From Sphingomonadaceae bacterium (GTDB lineage: Bacteria; Pseudomonadota; Alphaproteobacteria; Sphingomonadales; Sphingomonadaceae), in contig JAFARM010000146.1 of the NCBI GenBank assembly GCA_019245455.1, forward strand, positions 1 through 8,172: a DNA stretch of 8,172 nt. The letters run 5' to 3'. The notes under the pieces were generated by a model. It ran no database searches and was not told where the DNA came from. It worked only from the letters and a program-made list of their open reading frames with translations. Made by a program: the position numbers and the translations under genes. Position 1 is the first letter of the stretch; each line of letters begins with the position of its first letter. Shown piece by piece: positions 1-6,164 of this stretch.

Positions 1-2
1 TT

Positions 3-362
3 GGATTTCTCAAGGACCGCTTTGTTGTCGAACGTCCCGCTGATCTAACGCGCCTGTCGCCGCAGGAGATCAAGCTTGTGGACGAAATCATCCAGTTCAC
101 GTGCATCGAGAACACCGCTCGCTCGATAAGCGAAATCAGCCATACGCGAGCTTGGGAATCGGTTCCGCCAGGCGAAGTCATGCCCTACCGTCAGGCACAT
201 CTGATGTTCGCCTCGACCGATTACGAGGATGTCGAGGCTTGGGCGGAGGCAGAGGAAGCCAAGGGTGAAGCGGGCACCGGACGATATCTGGATCCTGAAG
301 CCATTCGAGCTTTTCGAGCGCGCCTATTACCGGGACGTGGAGCCGCACCCGCTGCTCAGTGA
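3..362 (+). CDS. Panacea/SocA-like antitoxin-type protein, C-terminal part (5' end outside window)
   Basis: The frame is open to the left edge, so only the last 119 residues are visible. They match in style the C-terminal half of the Panacea (SocA/GepA, formerly DUF4065) domain: an acidic, helical stretch around SPQEIKLVDEII, then the typical ISEISHTRAW segment with the His-x3-Trp spacing, then an 'E-V-M-P-Y' turn before a final helix. Panacea proteins are usually antitoxins that neutralise very different toxins; Caulobacter SocA is instead a ClpXP adaptor for the toxin SocB. A GTG at 78 could be read as a start, but that would cut the domain, so I treat the gene as partial. Roughly the last 32 codons (from about 265) overlap the next gene in another frame and lose the G/C third-position bias, so this tail may be a late extension. 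Base composition is less GC-rich than the core genes to the right. Family assignment is by motif recognition only. Confidence 0.68.
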   Translation, partial: GFLKDRFVVERPADLTRLSPQEIKLVDEIIQFTCIENTARSISEISHTRAWESVPPGEVMPYRQAHLMFASTDYEDVEAWAEAEEAKGEAGTGRYLDPEAIRAFRARLLPGRGAAPAAQ

Positions 363-570
363 AGAATTTGCAGCGGCGTGGCAGGCGCTCGAAGTCGATC
401 CCCGCAGTATCGGCCAGCGGCGAGTTCGTCCGGATGACGAACGCGAGCACTGGGTCTTCGAAGGCCCCCGCCTCGCCGGCAGACCTCGATTACAGTTGAG
501 ATGGATCATTGATGGACGTGAAGTCCTGCTCGGTGGACTGAACGTAGTCTGGCCTGCCGGACCCAAGTAA
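265..570 (+). CDS. Small unrecognised protein, possible toxin partner of the Panacea-like gene
   Basis: This 101-residue frame overlaps the end of the upstream gene by 98 bases. I prefer the GTG at 265 because AGAGGA at 251-256 lies 8 bases ahead of it; the ATG at 229 has its only purine tract directly abutting the codon, and codons before 265 look non-coding (rich in Arg and Lys). From about 268 on, third positions are mostly G or C as expected for coding. The protein has an N-terminal aromatic/acidic helix-like part (WILKPFELFERAYY), a 'LEVDPRSIGQRRV' turn, and a C-terminal part with alternating hydrophobic residues (RLQLRWIID, VLLGGLNVVW) that suggests beta strands. The helix-then-sheet order and size are reminiscent of RelE/ParE-fold toxins, but no diagnostic residues can be claimed. 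The position directly after a Panacea gene is the main argument for a toxin role. It could also be an unrelated hypothetical protein. Confidence 0.55.
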   Translation: MKRAPDDIWILKPFELFERAYYRDVEPHPLLSEEFAAAWQALEVDPRSIGQRRVRPDDEREHWVFEGPRLAGRPRLQLRWIIDGREVLLGGLNVVWPAGPK

Positions 571-601
571 CTGCCTTGCGGGGGCAACACACCTTCGCTA
601 C

Positions 602-623
602 GCTCCCGGCATAACCGGGGAGC
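602..623 (+). promoter_or_regulatory. Hairpin covering the ribosome binding site of the amidohydrolase gene
   Basis: GCTCCCGG at 602-609 can pair with CCGGGGAGC at 615-623 (one bulged G at 617) around a CATAA loop. The right arm contains the GGGGAG Shine-Dalgarno sequence (617-622) of the gene starting at 631, so the folded RNA would hide it. No T-run follows, so it is not an intrinsic terminator. Any regulatory role is inference; in GC-rich DNA such stems also arise by chance. Confidence 0.3.
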
Positions 624-630
624 CCGACCG

Positions 631-2676
631 ATGATCCGCGCCGCTGCCGCCACCCTCGCCGCCCTGCTGGCGACCACCGCCCATGCCACCACGCTCGCCG
701 AACTGGCCAAGCCGCCGGCGGACGCGCAGCACTTCATTATTGAATCGACCGGCGGCAAGCACGGCGACTCGTACATCTGGACGCTCCCCGACGGCACGCT
801 GATGGGCCGCGACAGCATGAACCTGCGCGGCCAGGTGTTCGAGACCGAGATGGCGATGAAACGCGACGCCAGCGGCGTGCCGGTCAGCATGGTCATCCGC
901 GGCTTCACTCCCCAGGGCGACGCCGGCGAGACCTTTGCCGTCAAGGACGGCACCGCGACCTGGACCAGCCCGGTCGACAAGGGCAGCGCCAAGTTCGACG
1001 GCAAGTCCTTCTACTCGTCGCAAGGCGGACCGGCGGCGACCAACACCGCGTTTGTCGAGGCGCTGATCGCCTCTCCCGACAAGACGCTGACGCTGCTGCC
1101 CGGCGGAACCGCGCACGCTCGCAAGCTGACCAGCACCACGGTCGGCGAGGGCAAGGCGGCGGAGACGGTCGACCTGTGGGCGATCAGCGGCCTGTCGAAC
1201 GCGCCCTTCCCGGTATGGCTGACGCCCGACGGCAAGGTCTTCGCCACCACCTTCGGCATCGGCTTCCTGCCCGAGGCCTATGCCGGCGAGCAGGCGAAGC
1301 TGGAGAAGGCGCAGCAGGCCGCCCTCGCCGAGGAAGCGCCGAAGATCGCGCACTCGCTCGTCCACGTGCCCGCGACGCCCGTCGCCTTCACCCACGTCCG
1401 GACGTTCGACGCCGATGCGCTGCGTTTCCGCGCCGACCAGACGGTCGTCGTCGACCACGGCACGATCGCCGCCGTTGGCCCCGCGGCGTCGGTCAAGGTG
1501 CCGGCGAACGCGCAGGTCATCGCCGGCGACGGCATGACGCTGATCCCCGGAATGTGGGACTGCCATATGCACGTCGGCGACGACTATACCGGGCCGCAGG
1601 AGCTGTCGCTCGGCGTCACCAGCGTCCGCGACCCCGGCAACGACGACCTGCTGACGATCAACCGCCGCGAGCGCGCGGCCAAGGGCGACCTGCTGTTCCC
1701 GCACGTCTATCCGTCGTCGCTGATCGACGGGAAGGGGCCGTACACGGCGCAGGTGGCGAACGTCGCGACGAGCCAGGCGGAGGCGATCGCGCTCGTCGAC
1801 CGCGCCAAGGCCAACGGCTTCACCGGCGTCAAGTTCTACGGCACGTTCGACCCCGCCTGGCTGCCGGCGGCGATCAAGCAGGCGCACGCGCAGGGCCTTC
1901 ACGTCCACGGCCACATCCCGCACGGCATCCGCCCGTCGGTCGCCGTCGCCGACGGCTATGACGAGATCACCCACATCAACTGGATCGCCATGGAGGGCGT
2001 GCCCGACAGCGTGCTGCCGACCGACAACGGCATCGGCCGCTTCGAGGCGCCCGGCCGCTACATGAAGGACACCGACATCGGCCCCGGCTCGCCGATCGGC
2101 AAGCTCGTCGCGACGATGGCGGCGAAGCACATCTATTCCGACCCGACGATGGTTGCGTTCGAGGCAACCTATTATCCCGAGAACGGCGAGCTTTCTCCCG
2201 CCTATGCGCCATTCCAGGGCACGCTGCCGCCGACCGTCGAGCGCGGCTTCAGGAGCGGCGGCTTCCAGGTGCCCAAGGACCTGACGCGCGACGATTACCG
2301 CAAGAGCTGGGCGAAGATGGTCCAGCTGGTCGGCGTCATGCACAAGGCCGGCGTGCCGATCGTCGCCGGAACGGACGGCAGCGGCATCGAGATCGTCCGC
2401 GAGCTCGAGATCTACCACGACGCCGGCTTCACGCCTGCCGAGGCGCTGGCGGCGGCGACGATCGTGCCGGCGCGGCTGGTGGGTCAGGATGCGCACACCG
2501 GATCGATCAAGGTCGGCAAGACCGCCGACCTCGCGCTCGTCGCCGGCGACCCGGCGAAGAACCTGGGCGACCTGCGCCACACACGCCTGGTCATGCTCGA
2601 AGGCAAGTTGCTGGAGGCTGACGCCCTGCGCGCCGCCGCCGGCTACGCCGGACGACCAGCCTACGGCGGCGACTGA
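631..2676 (+). CDS. Secreted metal-dependent amidohydrolase with extra N-terminal domain
   Basis: A 681-residue hydrolase of the amidohydrolase superfamily (imidazolonepropionase/Xaa-Pro dipeptidase-like branch), expected in the periplasm or outside the cell. Residues 1 to about 19 form a signal peptide (MIRAAAATLAALLATTAHAT, likely cut after AHA). Residues about 20-210 are an additional, probably beta-rich region that I do not recognise, followed by a helical linker (about 215-240). The catalytic part starts near 250 with the small beta-sandwich strands and carries the metal motif H312-M-H314 in 'WDCHMHVGDD', K401 in 'GVKFYG' (possible carboxylated bridging Lys), histidines 424, 426 and 428 in 'HVHGH', H448 in 'ITHINW', and D582 in 'AGTDGSG'. 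The C-terminus returns to the sandwich ('GSIKVGKTADLALVAGDP'). All expected metal ligands are present, so the enzyme should be active. Start ATG 631 is supported by GGAG at 619-622 and the signal peptide. The substrate cannot be told from sequence; peptide or cyclic amide hydrolysis is typical of relatives. Confidence 0.9.
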   Translation: MIRAAAATLAALLATTAHATTLAELAKPPADAQHFIIESTGGKHGDSYIWTLPDGTLMGRDSMNLRGQVFETEMAMKRDASGVPVSMVIRGFTPQGDAGETFAVKDGTATWTSPVDKGSAKFDGKSFYSSQGGPAATNTAFVEALIASPDKTLTLLPGGTAHARKLTSTTVGEGKAAETVDLWAISGLSNAPFPVWLTPDGKVFATTFGIGFLPEAYAGEQAKLEKAQQAALAEEAPKIAHSLVHVPATPVAFTHVRTFDADALRFRADQTVVVDHGTIAAVGPAASVKVPANAQVIAGDGMTLIPGMWDCHMHVGDDYTGPQELSLGVTSVRDPGNDDLLTINRRERAAKGDLLFPHVYPSSLIDGKGPYTAQVANVATSQAEAIALVDRAKANGFTGVKFYGTFDPAWLPAAIKQAHAQGLHVHGHIPHGIRPSVAVADGYDEITHINWIAMEGVPDSVLPTDNGIGRFEAPGRYMKDTDIGPGSPIGKLVATMAAKHIYSDPTMVAFEATYYPENGELSPAYAPFQGTLPPTVERGFRSGGFQVPKDLTRDDYRKSWAKMVQLVGVMHKAGVPIVAGTDGSGIEIVRELEIYHDAGFTPAEALAAATIVPARLVGQDAHTGSIKVGKTADLALVAGDPAKNLGDLRHTRLVMLEGKLLEADALRAAAGYAGRPAYGGD

Positions 2677-2756
2677 ACCGCGCGAAAGTGTCGGCACGGT
2701 TTACAGTCGTGACCGGCCGGATTGGTTAAGATGCTGTTATGGTTGGTCGTGGGCAG

Positions 2757-2773
2757 CTGGCATGACCTTTGCT
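2757..2773 (+). promoter_or_regulatory. Sigma-54 (RpoN) promoter of the PEP-CTERM gene
   Basis: CTGGCATGACCTTTGCT matches the RpoN consensus TGGCACG-N4-TTGC(A/T) with one mismatch. The invariant GG (2759-2760) and GC (2771-2772) are exactly 10 bases apart. Transcription would start about 12 bases after the GC, near 2784, giving a leader of about 30 bases that contains GGAG at 2805-2808 ahead of ATG 2814. PEP-CTERM genes are known to be controlled by the PrsK/PrsR two-component system with RpoN. An enhancer site for such a regulator would lie upstream, within 2677-2750, but I could not identify one there. Confidence 0.75.
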
Positions 2774-2813
2774 CTGACGGTGGTGGGGCGTATTCCCTGC
2801 TTATGGAGTAGCT

Positions 2814-3461
2814 ATGACCCTCAAGATCGCCCTTCTGGCTGCCATCGTCGCACCAGCCCTGGCTGCTGCGCCCGCTTCGGCCGCACGTCTTACCTCGCTG
2901 TACAGCACCGGGGTCGATAGCGCCGGTGTCTCGACTCAGGGCAATGGTGCCGACCTGCACTGGACGCTCGACAACGCTGCGCCCGCGTACACCGGCGGGA
3001 GCAACGGCACCTTTCCGATCGGCCCGTGGGTTCCGGACACGGCGTCGTCGCGCTGGATCACGCCGACGCAGAACGCAGGCGACGGCAACGCGTCGACCTT
3101 CTTCACCTACACCACGACGTTCAACGTCGCGGCACAGGGCGTCGGCAACGCGCAGTTCTCGGGCAGCTTCGCCGCCGACGACCAGGTCACCGCGATCGTT
3201 CTGAACGGCGTCACGATCTCGGCTCCGGGCGGCGGCTACAGCTTCCGCACCGGCTTCAACTCGACCGGCGGTACCTTCGTCGCGGGCACGAATACCCTGT
3301 CGTTCGTCACGCTCAACAGCGGCGGCGGCCCGACCGGGCTCAACGTCGACCTCAGCGGCACCGCCGCGGTTCCCGAGGCGGCGACCTGGGTGCTGATGAT
3401 CGCGGGCTTCGGCCTGGTCGGCATCGCCGCGCGCCGCCGCACGGCCACCGTCGCCGCCTGA
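2814..3461 (+). CDS. PEP-CTERM (PEPxxWA-type) sorting domain protein, exported
   Basis: A 215-residue exported protein of unknown function. It has a signal peptide (residues 1-23, ending ASA before ARLTS) and a C-terminal sorting signal at residues 186-215: motif VPEAATW, then a hydrophobic stretch (VLMIAGFGLVGIA) and an RRR cluster. Exosortases recognise this type of signal, cut it and pass the protein to the cell surface or the exopolysaccharide layer. The middle (about 24-185) is rich in Gly, Thr, Asn and aromatic residues and looks like an all-beta jelly-roll type domain; segments such as 'DLHWTLDNAAP', 'TYTTTFNV', 'AADDQVTAIVLNGV' and 'GTNTLSFVTLNSGGGPTGLNV' are typical of a domain seen in many PEP-CTERM proteins, possibly carbohydrate-binding. 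The motif departs from PEPxxWA: Ala replaces the second Pro and Val follows Trp. Start ATG 2814 has GGAG 5 bases upstream. The gene stands alone between its own sigma-54 promoter and a terminator. Confidence 0.9.
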   Translation: MTLKIALLAAIVAPALAAAPASAARLTSLYSTGVDSAGVSTQGNGADLHWTLDNAAPAYTGGSNGTFPIGPWVPDTASSRWITPTQNAGDGNASTFFTYTTTFNVAAQGVGNAQFSGSFAADDQVTAIVLNGVTISAPGGGYSFRTGFNSTGGTFVAGTNTLSFVTLNSGGGPTGLNVDLSGTAAVPEAATWVLMIAGFGLVGIAARRRTATVAA

Positions 3462-3480
3462 TTCGGCCGACGACTCGAAC

Positions 3481-3510
3481 AGGGGCGGGCCTGACGGCTC
3501 GCCCCTTTTT
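3481..3510 (+). terminator. Rho-independent terminator after the PEP-CTERM gene
   Basis: AGGGGCGGGCC (3481-3491) pairs with GGCTCGCCCCT (3496-3506) as an 11-bp stem with one G-T pair and a TGAC loop, followed by T residues through 3510. It begins 19 bases after the stop codon and separates this gene from leuB. Confidence 0.9.
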
Positions 3511-3546
3511 CGTTGCGCGACGGGTGCCGCTGGTTAGGTAGCCCAG

Positions 3547-4605
3547 ATGGCGACCCTCCTCCTCCTGCCGGGCGACGGCATCGGCCCCGAAGTGACCGCG
3601 CAGGCGCGCCGCGTTGCCGAGCGGCTGAGCGCGACCGCCGGGCTCGACGTGACGCTGGCCGAGGCACGCTTCGGCGGCGCGGCGATCGACGCCGACGGCG
3701 TGCCGCTGACGCAAGCGACGCTCGCCGCCGCCCGCGCCGCCGACGCCGTGCTGATGGGCGCGGTCGGCGGGCCGCAATGGGCCGGTCAGCCGTACGACAA
3801 GCGCCCCGAGGCCGGGCTGCTCGCCCTTCGCGCCGGCATGGGCGTCTTCGCCAACCTGCGGCCGGCGCGGACCTTCGCCGCGCTCGCCGCCGCGTCCACG
3901 TTGAAGCCAGAGGTTGTTGCCGGACTCGACATATTGTTCGTCCGCGAGCTGACCGGCGGCGTCTATTTCGGCGAACCCCGCGGCATCAGCGGCGAGGGCG
4001 ATGCGCGGCGCGGGGTGAACACCCACCTCTACACGGCCGCAGAAATCCGTCGCGTCGCCCGCGTCGCCTTCGACCTCGCCCGCGGCCGGTCGCGGCGCGT
4101 CGCCTCCGCCGACAAGGCGAACGTGATGGAGGCCGGGCTATTGTGGCGCGAGGAGGTGCAGGCGCTGCGTGACGCCGAGTACCCCGACGTCGCCCTGACG
4201 CACATTCTGGCCGACAATTGCGCGATGCAGCTGGTCCGCGCGCCCACCCAGTTCGACATCATCCTGACCGACAACCTGTTCGGCGACATCTTGTCCGATC
4301 AGGCGGCGATGCTGACGGGGTCGCTCGGGATGCTGCCGTCGGCGGCGCTCGGCGCGGGCGGGCCGGGGCTGTACGAGCCGATCCACGGCAGCGCCCCCGA
4401 CATCGCGGGCCGAGGCGTCGCCAATCCGTGCGCGGCGATCCTGAGCCTGGCCATGGCGCTGCGCTATTCGCTCCGCCGCCCCGACCTGGCGGTGCGGGTG
4501 GAGGGAGCAGTCGAGGCGGCGCTCGACGCCGGCGCCCGGACGCGCGATCTCGGCGGCACGCTCACGACCGCCGCGATGGGCGAGGCGGTGCTGGCGGGGC
4601 TGTAG
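3547..4605 (+). CDS. leuB: 3-isopropylmalate dehydrogenase
   Basis: LeuB oxidises and decarboxylates (2R,3S)-3-isopropylmalate to 4-methyl-2-oxopentanoate with NAD+, the third step specific to leucine synthesis, as a cytoplasmic homodimer. The 352-residue length is normal. Visible family features: GDGIGPEV (9-16), the substrate-binding [16 protein letters not shown] (91-106, with R95 and R105), [13 protein letters not shown] (133-145, R133 and Y140), DKANVMEAG (189-197, K190), metal ligands D223 ([11 protein letters not shown]), D247 and D251 in [10 protein letters not shown], and the cofactor loop [15 protein letters not shown] (276-290). The spacing of K190, D223, D247 and D251 fits the known catalytic set. 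Start ATG 3547 is the first in frame, with a weak AGG at 3536-3538. The terminator of the preceding gene ends only 36 bases upstream, so its promoter must be in that short gap or it relies on read-through; I saw no clear promoter. Downstream lies a palindromic repeat and a convergent gene. Confidence 0.97.
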   Translation: MATLLLLPGDGIGPEVTAQARRVAERLSATAGLDVTLAEARFGGAAIDADGVPLTQATLAAARAADAVLMGAVGGPQWAGQPYDKRPEAGLLALRAGMGVFANLRPARTFAALAAASTLKPEVVAGLDILFVRELTGGVYFGEPRGISGEGDARRGVNTHLYTAAEIRRVARVAFDLARGRSRRVASADKANVMEAGLLWREEVQALRDAEYPDVALTHILADNCAMQLVRAPTQFDIILTDNLFGDILSDQAAMLTGSLGMLPSAALGAGGPGLYEPIHGSAPDIAGRGVANPCAAILSLAMALRYSLRRPDLAVRVEGAVEAALDAGARTRDLGGTLTTAAMGEAVLAGL

Positions 4606-4623
4606 CCTCCACGCTTCATGGGC

Positions 4624-4715
4624 GTCATGCTGGCGCAGGCCAGCATCCACGGCGGAGCGAGCAATTTGGCCCGTCGCCTGGCACGACCGTGGATGCTGGC
4701 CTGCGCCAGCATGAC
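4624..4715. repeat. REP-like nested palindromic repeat in a convergent gap
   Basis: Two perfect 29-base inverted arms (4624-4652 and 4687-4715) flank a 34-base centre. Each arm is itself a small palindrome: ATGCTGGC-GCAG-GCCAGCAT at 4627-4646 and ATGCTGGC-CTGC-GCCAGCAT at 4693-4712. It can fold either as one long hairpin or as two side-by-side hairpins, the architecture of a REP pair (BIME). It fills most of the 136-base gap between leuB and the convergent decarboxylase gene and may act as a two-way transcription barrier, although no T-run follows. No associated RAYT transposase is present in the window. Other copies cannot be checked here. Confidence 0.85.
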
Positions 4716-4741
4716 ACGCCGTTGTATATCGACCGCCGCCT

Positions 4742-6100
4742 CTAAAGCACCGCCTTCACCGCCGCGATCGTCCGCGCCACGTCGGCCTCGGTCGTCCGCC
4801 AGCTCGACACGCTGATCCGCATCGCCCGCCGCCCGCGCCACGTCGTGCCGCCAAACATCGCCTCGCCGCCGGCGTTGATCCGGGCGATGACCGCGTCGGT
4901 CGCCCCCCCGAACGACACCAGCGCCTGGTTGAGCCCCGGCCCGGCGAGCAGCTCCGCCCCCGGCAGCGCGCCGATGCCATGCGCCAAGGCCGCCGCATGG
5001 TCGCAGCAGCGGTCGATCATCGCCGCGATGCCGTCGCGGCCGAGCTCGCGCAGCGCGGCGTAGACCGCAAAGCCCCGCGCCCGCCGGCTCCACTCGGGCG
5101 TCCAGTCGACCGCCTCGCGCGCGTCGGCCGCGACCGGCATATAGCTCGTGCTGACCGTCATCGCCGCCCGGTGCGCCACGGGATCGGCGACAAAGGCGAG
5201 GCCGCAGTCGTAAGGCGTGTTCAGCCACTTGTGCGCGTCCGACGCCCAGCTGTCGGCGAGCTCGATCCCCGCAACCGCCTCGCGGTGCCGCGCCGACGCC
5301 CGCGCCCACAGCCCGAAGGCGCCGTCGACGTGGACCCACGCGCCCGCCGCCTTCGCCAGCGGCACCAGCGCGGCGAAGTCGTCGCACGCGCCGGTGTTGA
5401 GGTCGCCCGCCGCCAGGCTGACGATCACCGGCCCGGGTGCGGCGGCGAGCGCGGCGGCGAGCGTATCCGGCGCGACGCGGCCATCGTCGCCGACCGCCAG
5501 CGCCACCAGGCTGCAGTTGCCGAACCCCAGCAAGCGCAGCGCCCGGTCGACCGAGGCGTGGCGCTCGCCGTTGGCCAGCACGGTGATCGGCGGCGCGCCG
5601 AACAGCCCGTCGGCGGCGACGTCCCACCCGGCGCGCGCAAGGACGGCGTGGCGCGCGGCGGCGAGGCAGGTCGCGTGCGCCATCTGGCAGCCGGTAACGA
5701 GCGCGAACGACGCCGACGCCGGCAGGCCGAGCACGTCCTTCAGCCAGCCGCCGGCGATCTCCTCGACGACCGACGCCGCCGGCGCGCAGGCGGTCAGCCC
5801 CGCGTTCTGGTCCCAGGCGCTCGTCAGCCAGTCGGCGGCGAGCGATGCCGGCAGCGTCCCGCCGATCACCCAGGCGAAGTGCCGCCCGCCCGCGCTGCCG
5901 TTGATCCCGCCTTCGACCCCGGCGATCAGGTCGTCGATCACCTTGTCCGCCGGCACACCCTCCGCCCCCAGCGGCCCGCCGAGCCGCGCGCGCATTGCGG
6001 CGAGCGTCGCCGGCGCGGCGGCGGGCGCGGTGTCGAGCCCGGCGAGGAACGCCTTGGCGGCGGCGGCGGCGCGGTCGAGCGCGGCGGTGGCGTCGGTCAT
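4742..6100 (-). CDS. Group II pyridoxal-phosphate-dependent decarboxylase (aromatic amino acid/glutamate decarboxylase family)
   Basis: A 452-residue fold-type I PLP enzyme, probably a cytoplasmic amino-acid decarboxylase. The PLP lysine is K291 in 'SWASDAHKWLNTPYDCG', with H290 before it as in the DDC family; D259 in 'HVDGAFGLWA' would bind the pyridine nitrogen; H181 in 'NGERHASVDRALRLLG' would stack on the ring. The phosphate-binding segment reads 'LVTGCQMAHATCLAAARHAVL' (134-154) where classical members have TSGGxEAN, so this is an atypical subfamily and the substrate cannot be predicted. The C-terminal part 'WRGRRAMRISVSSWRTTEADV' is usual for the family. The start is supported by GGGGAGA (complement of 6107-6113) 6 bases upstream. 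It follows the ClC gene on the same strand with a 64-base gap that holds only a weak stem and no T-run, so co-transcription is likely. It ends convergent with leuB, next to the palindromic repeat. Confidence 0.9.
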   Translation of the reverse strand: MTDATAALDRAAAAAKAFLAGLDTAPAAAPATLAAMRARLGGPLGAEGVPADKVIDDLIAGVEGGINGSAGGRHFAWVIGGTLPASLAADWLTSAWDQNAGLTACAPAASVVEEIAGGWLKDVLGLPASASFALVTGCQMAHATCLAAARHAVLARAGWDVAADGLFGAPPITVLANGERHASVDRALRLLGFGNCSLVALAVGDDGRVAPDTLAAALAAAPGPVIVSLAAGDLNTGACDDFAALVPLAKAAGAWVHVDGAFGLWARASARHREAVAGIELADSWASDAHKWLNTPYDCGLAFVADPVAHRAAMTVSTSYMPVAADAREAVDWTPEWSRRARGFAVYAALRELGRDGIAAMIDRCCDHAAALAHGIGALPGAELLAGPGLNQALVSFGGATDAVIARINAGGEAMFGGTTWRGRRAMRISVSSWRTTEADVARTIAAVKAVL

Positions 6101-6164
6101 GTCTGGTCTCCCCGCCGCCGCTATCGCACGCCGTCAGGCGCGTGTCTGGCGGTTTCCGGCCATG

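Noticed and set aside
327..1004. A 225-codon minus-strand frame covering the left edge and the amidohydrolase start
   Set aside because: It overlaps two better-supported plus-strand genes and shows no domain or ribosome site.
598..2697. A 699-codon open frame on the minus strand opposite the amidohydrolase
   Set aside because: It is a GC-bias shadow: rich in Arg, Gly, Val and Asp with no recognisable domain, while the plus strand encodes a full signal peptide and all amidohydrolase metal ligands.
3511..3546. A promoter for leuB with TTGCGC at 3513-3518
   Set aside because: No acceptable -10 element lies at the right spacing before the ATG.
4618..4815. A short plus-strand ORF beginning MGVMLAQASIHG
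   Set aside because: It is the chance translation of the palindromic repeat running into the antisense of the decarboxylase gene.
6131..6152. A possible stem between the ClC gene and the decarboxylase (CCGTCAG with CTGGCGG) as a terminator
   Set aside because: Only 7 bp with a G-T pair and no T-run on the transcribed strand, so it does not argue against an operon.
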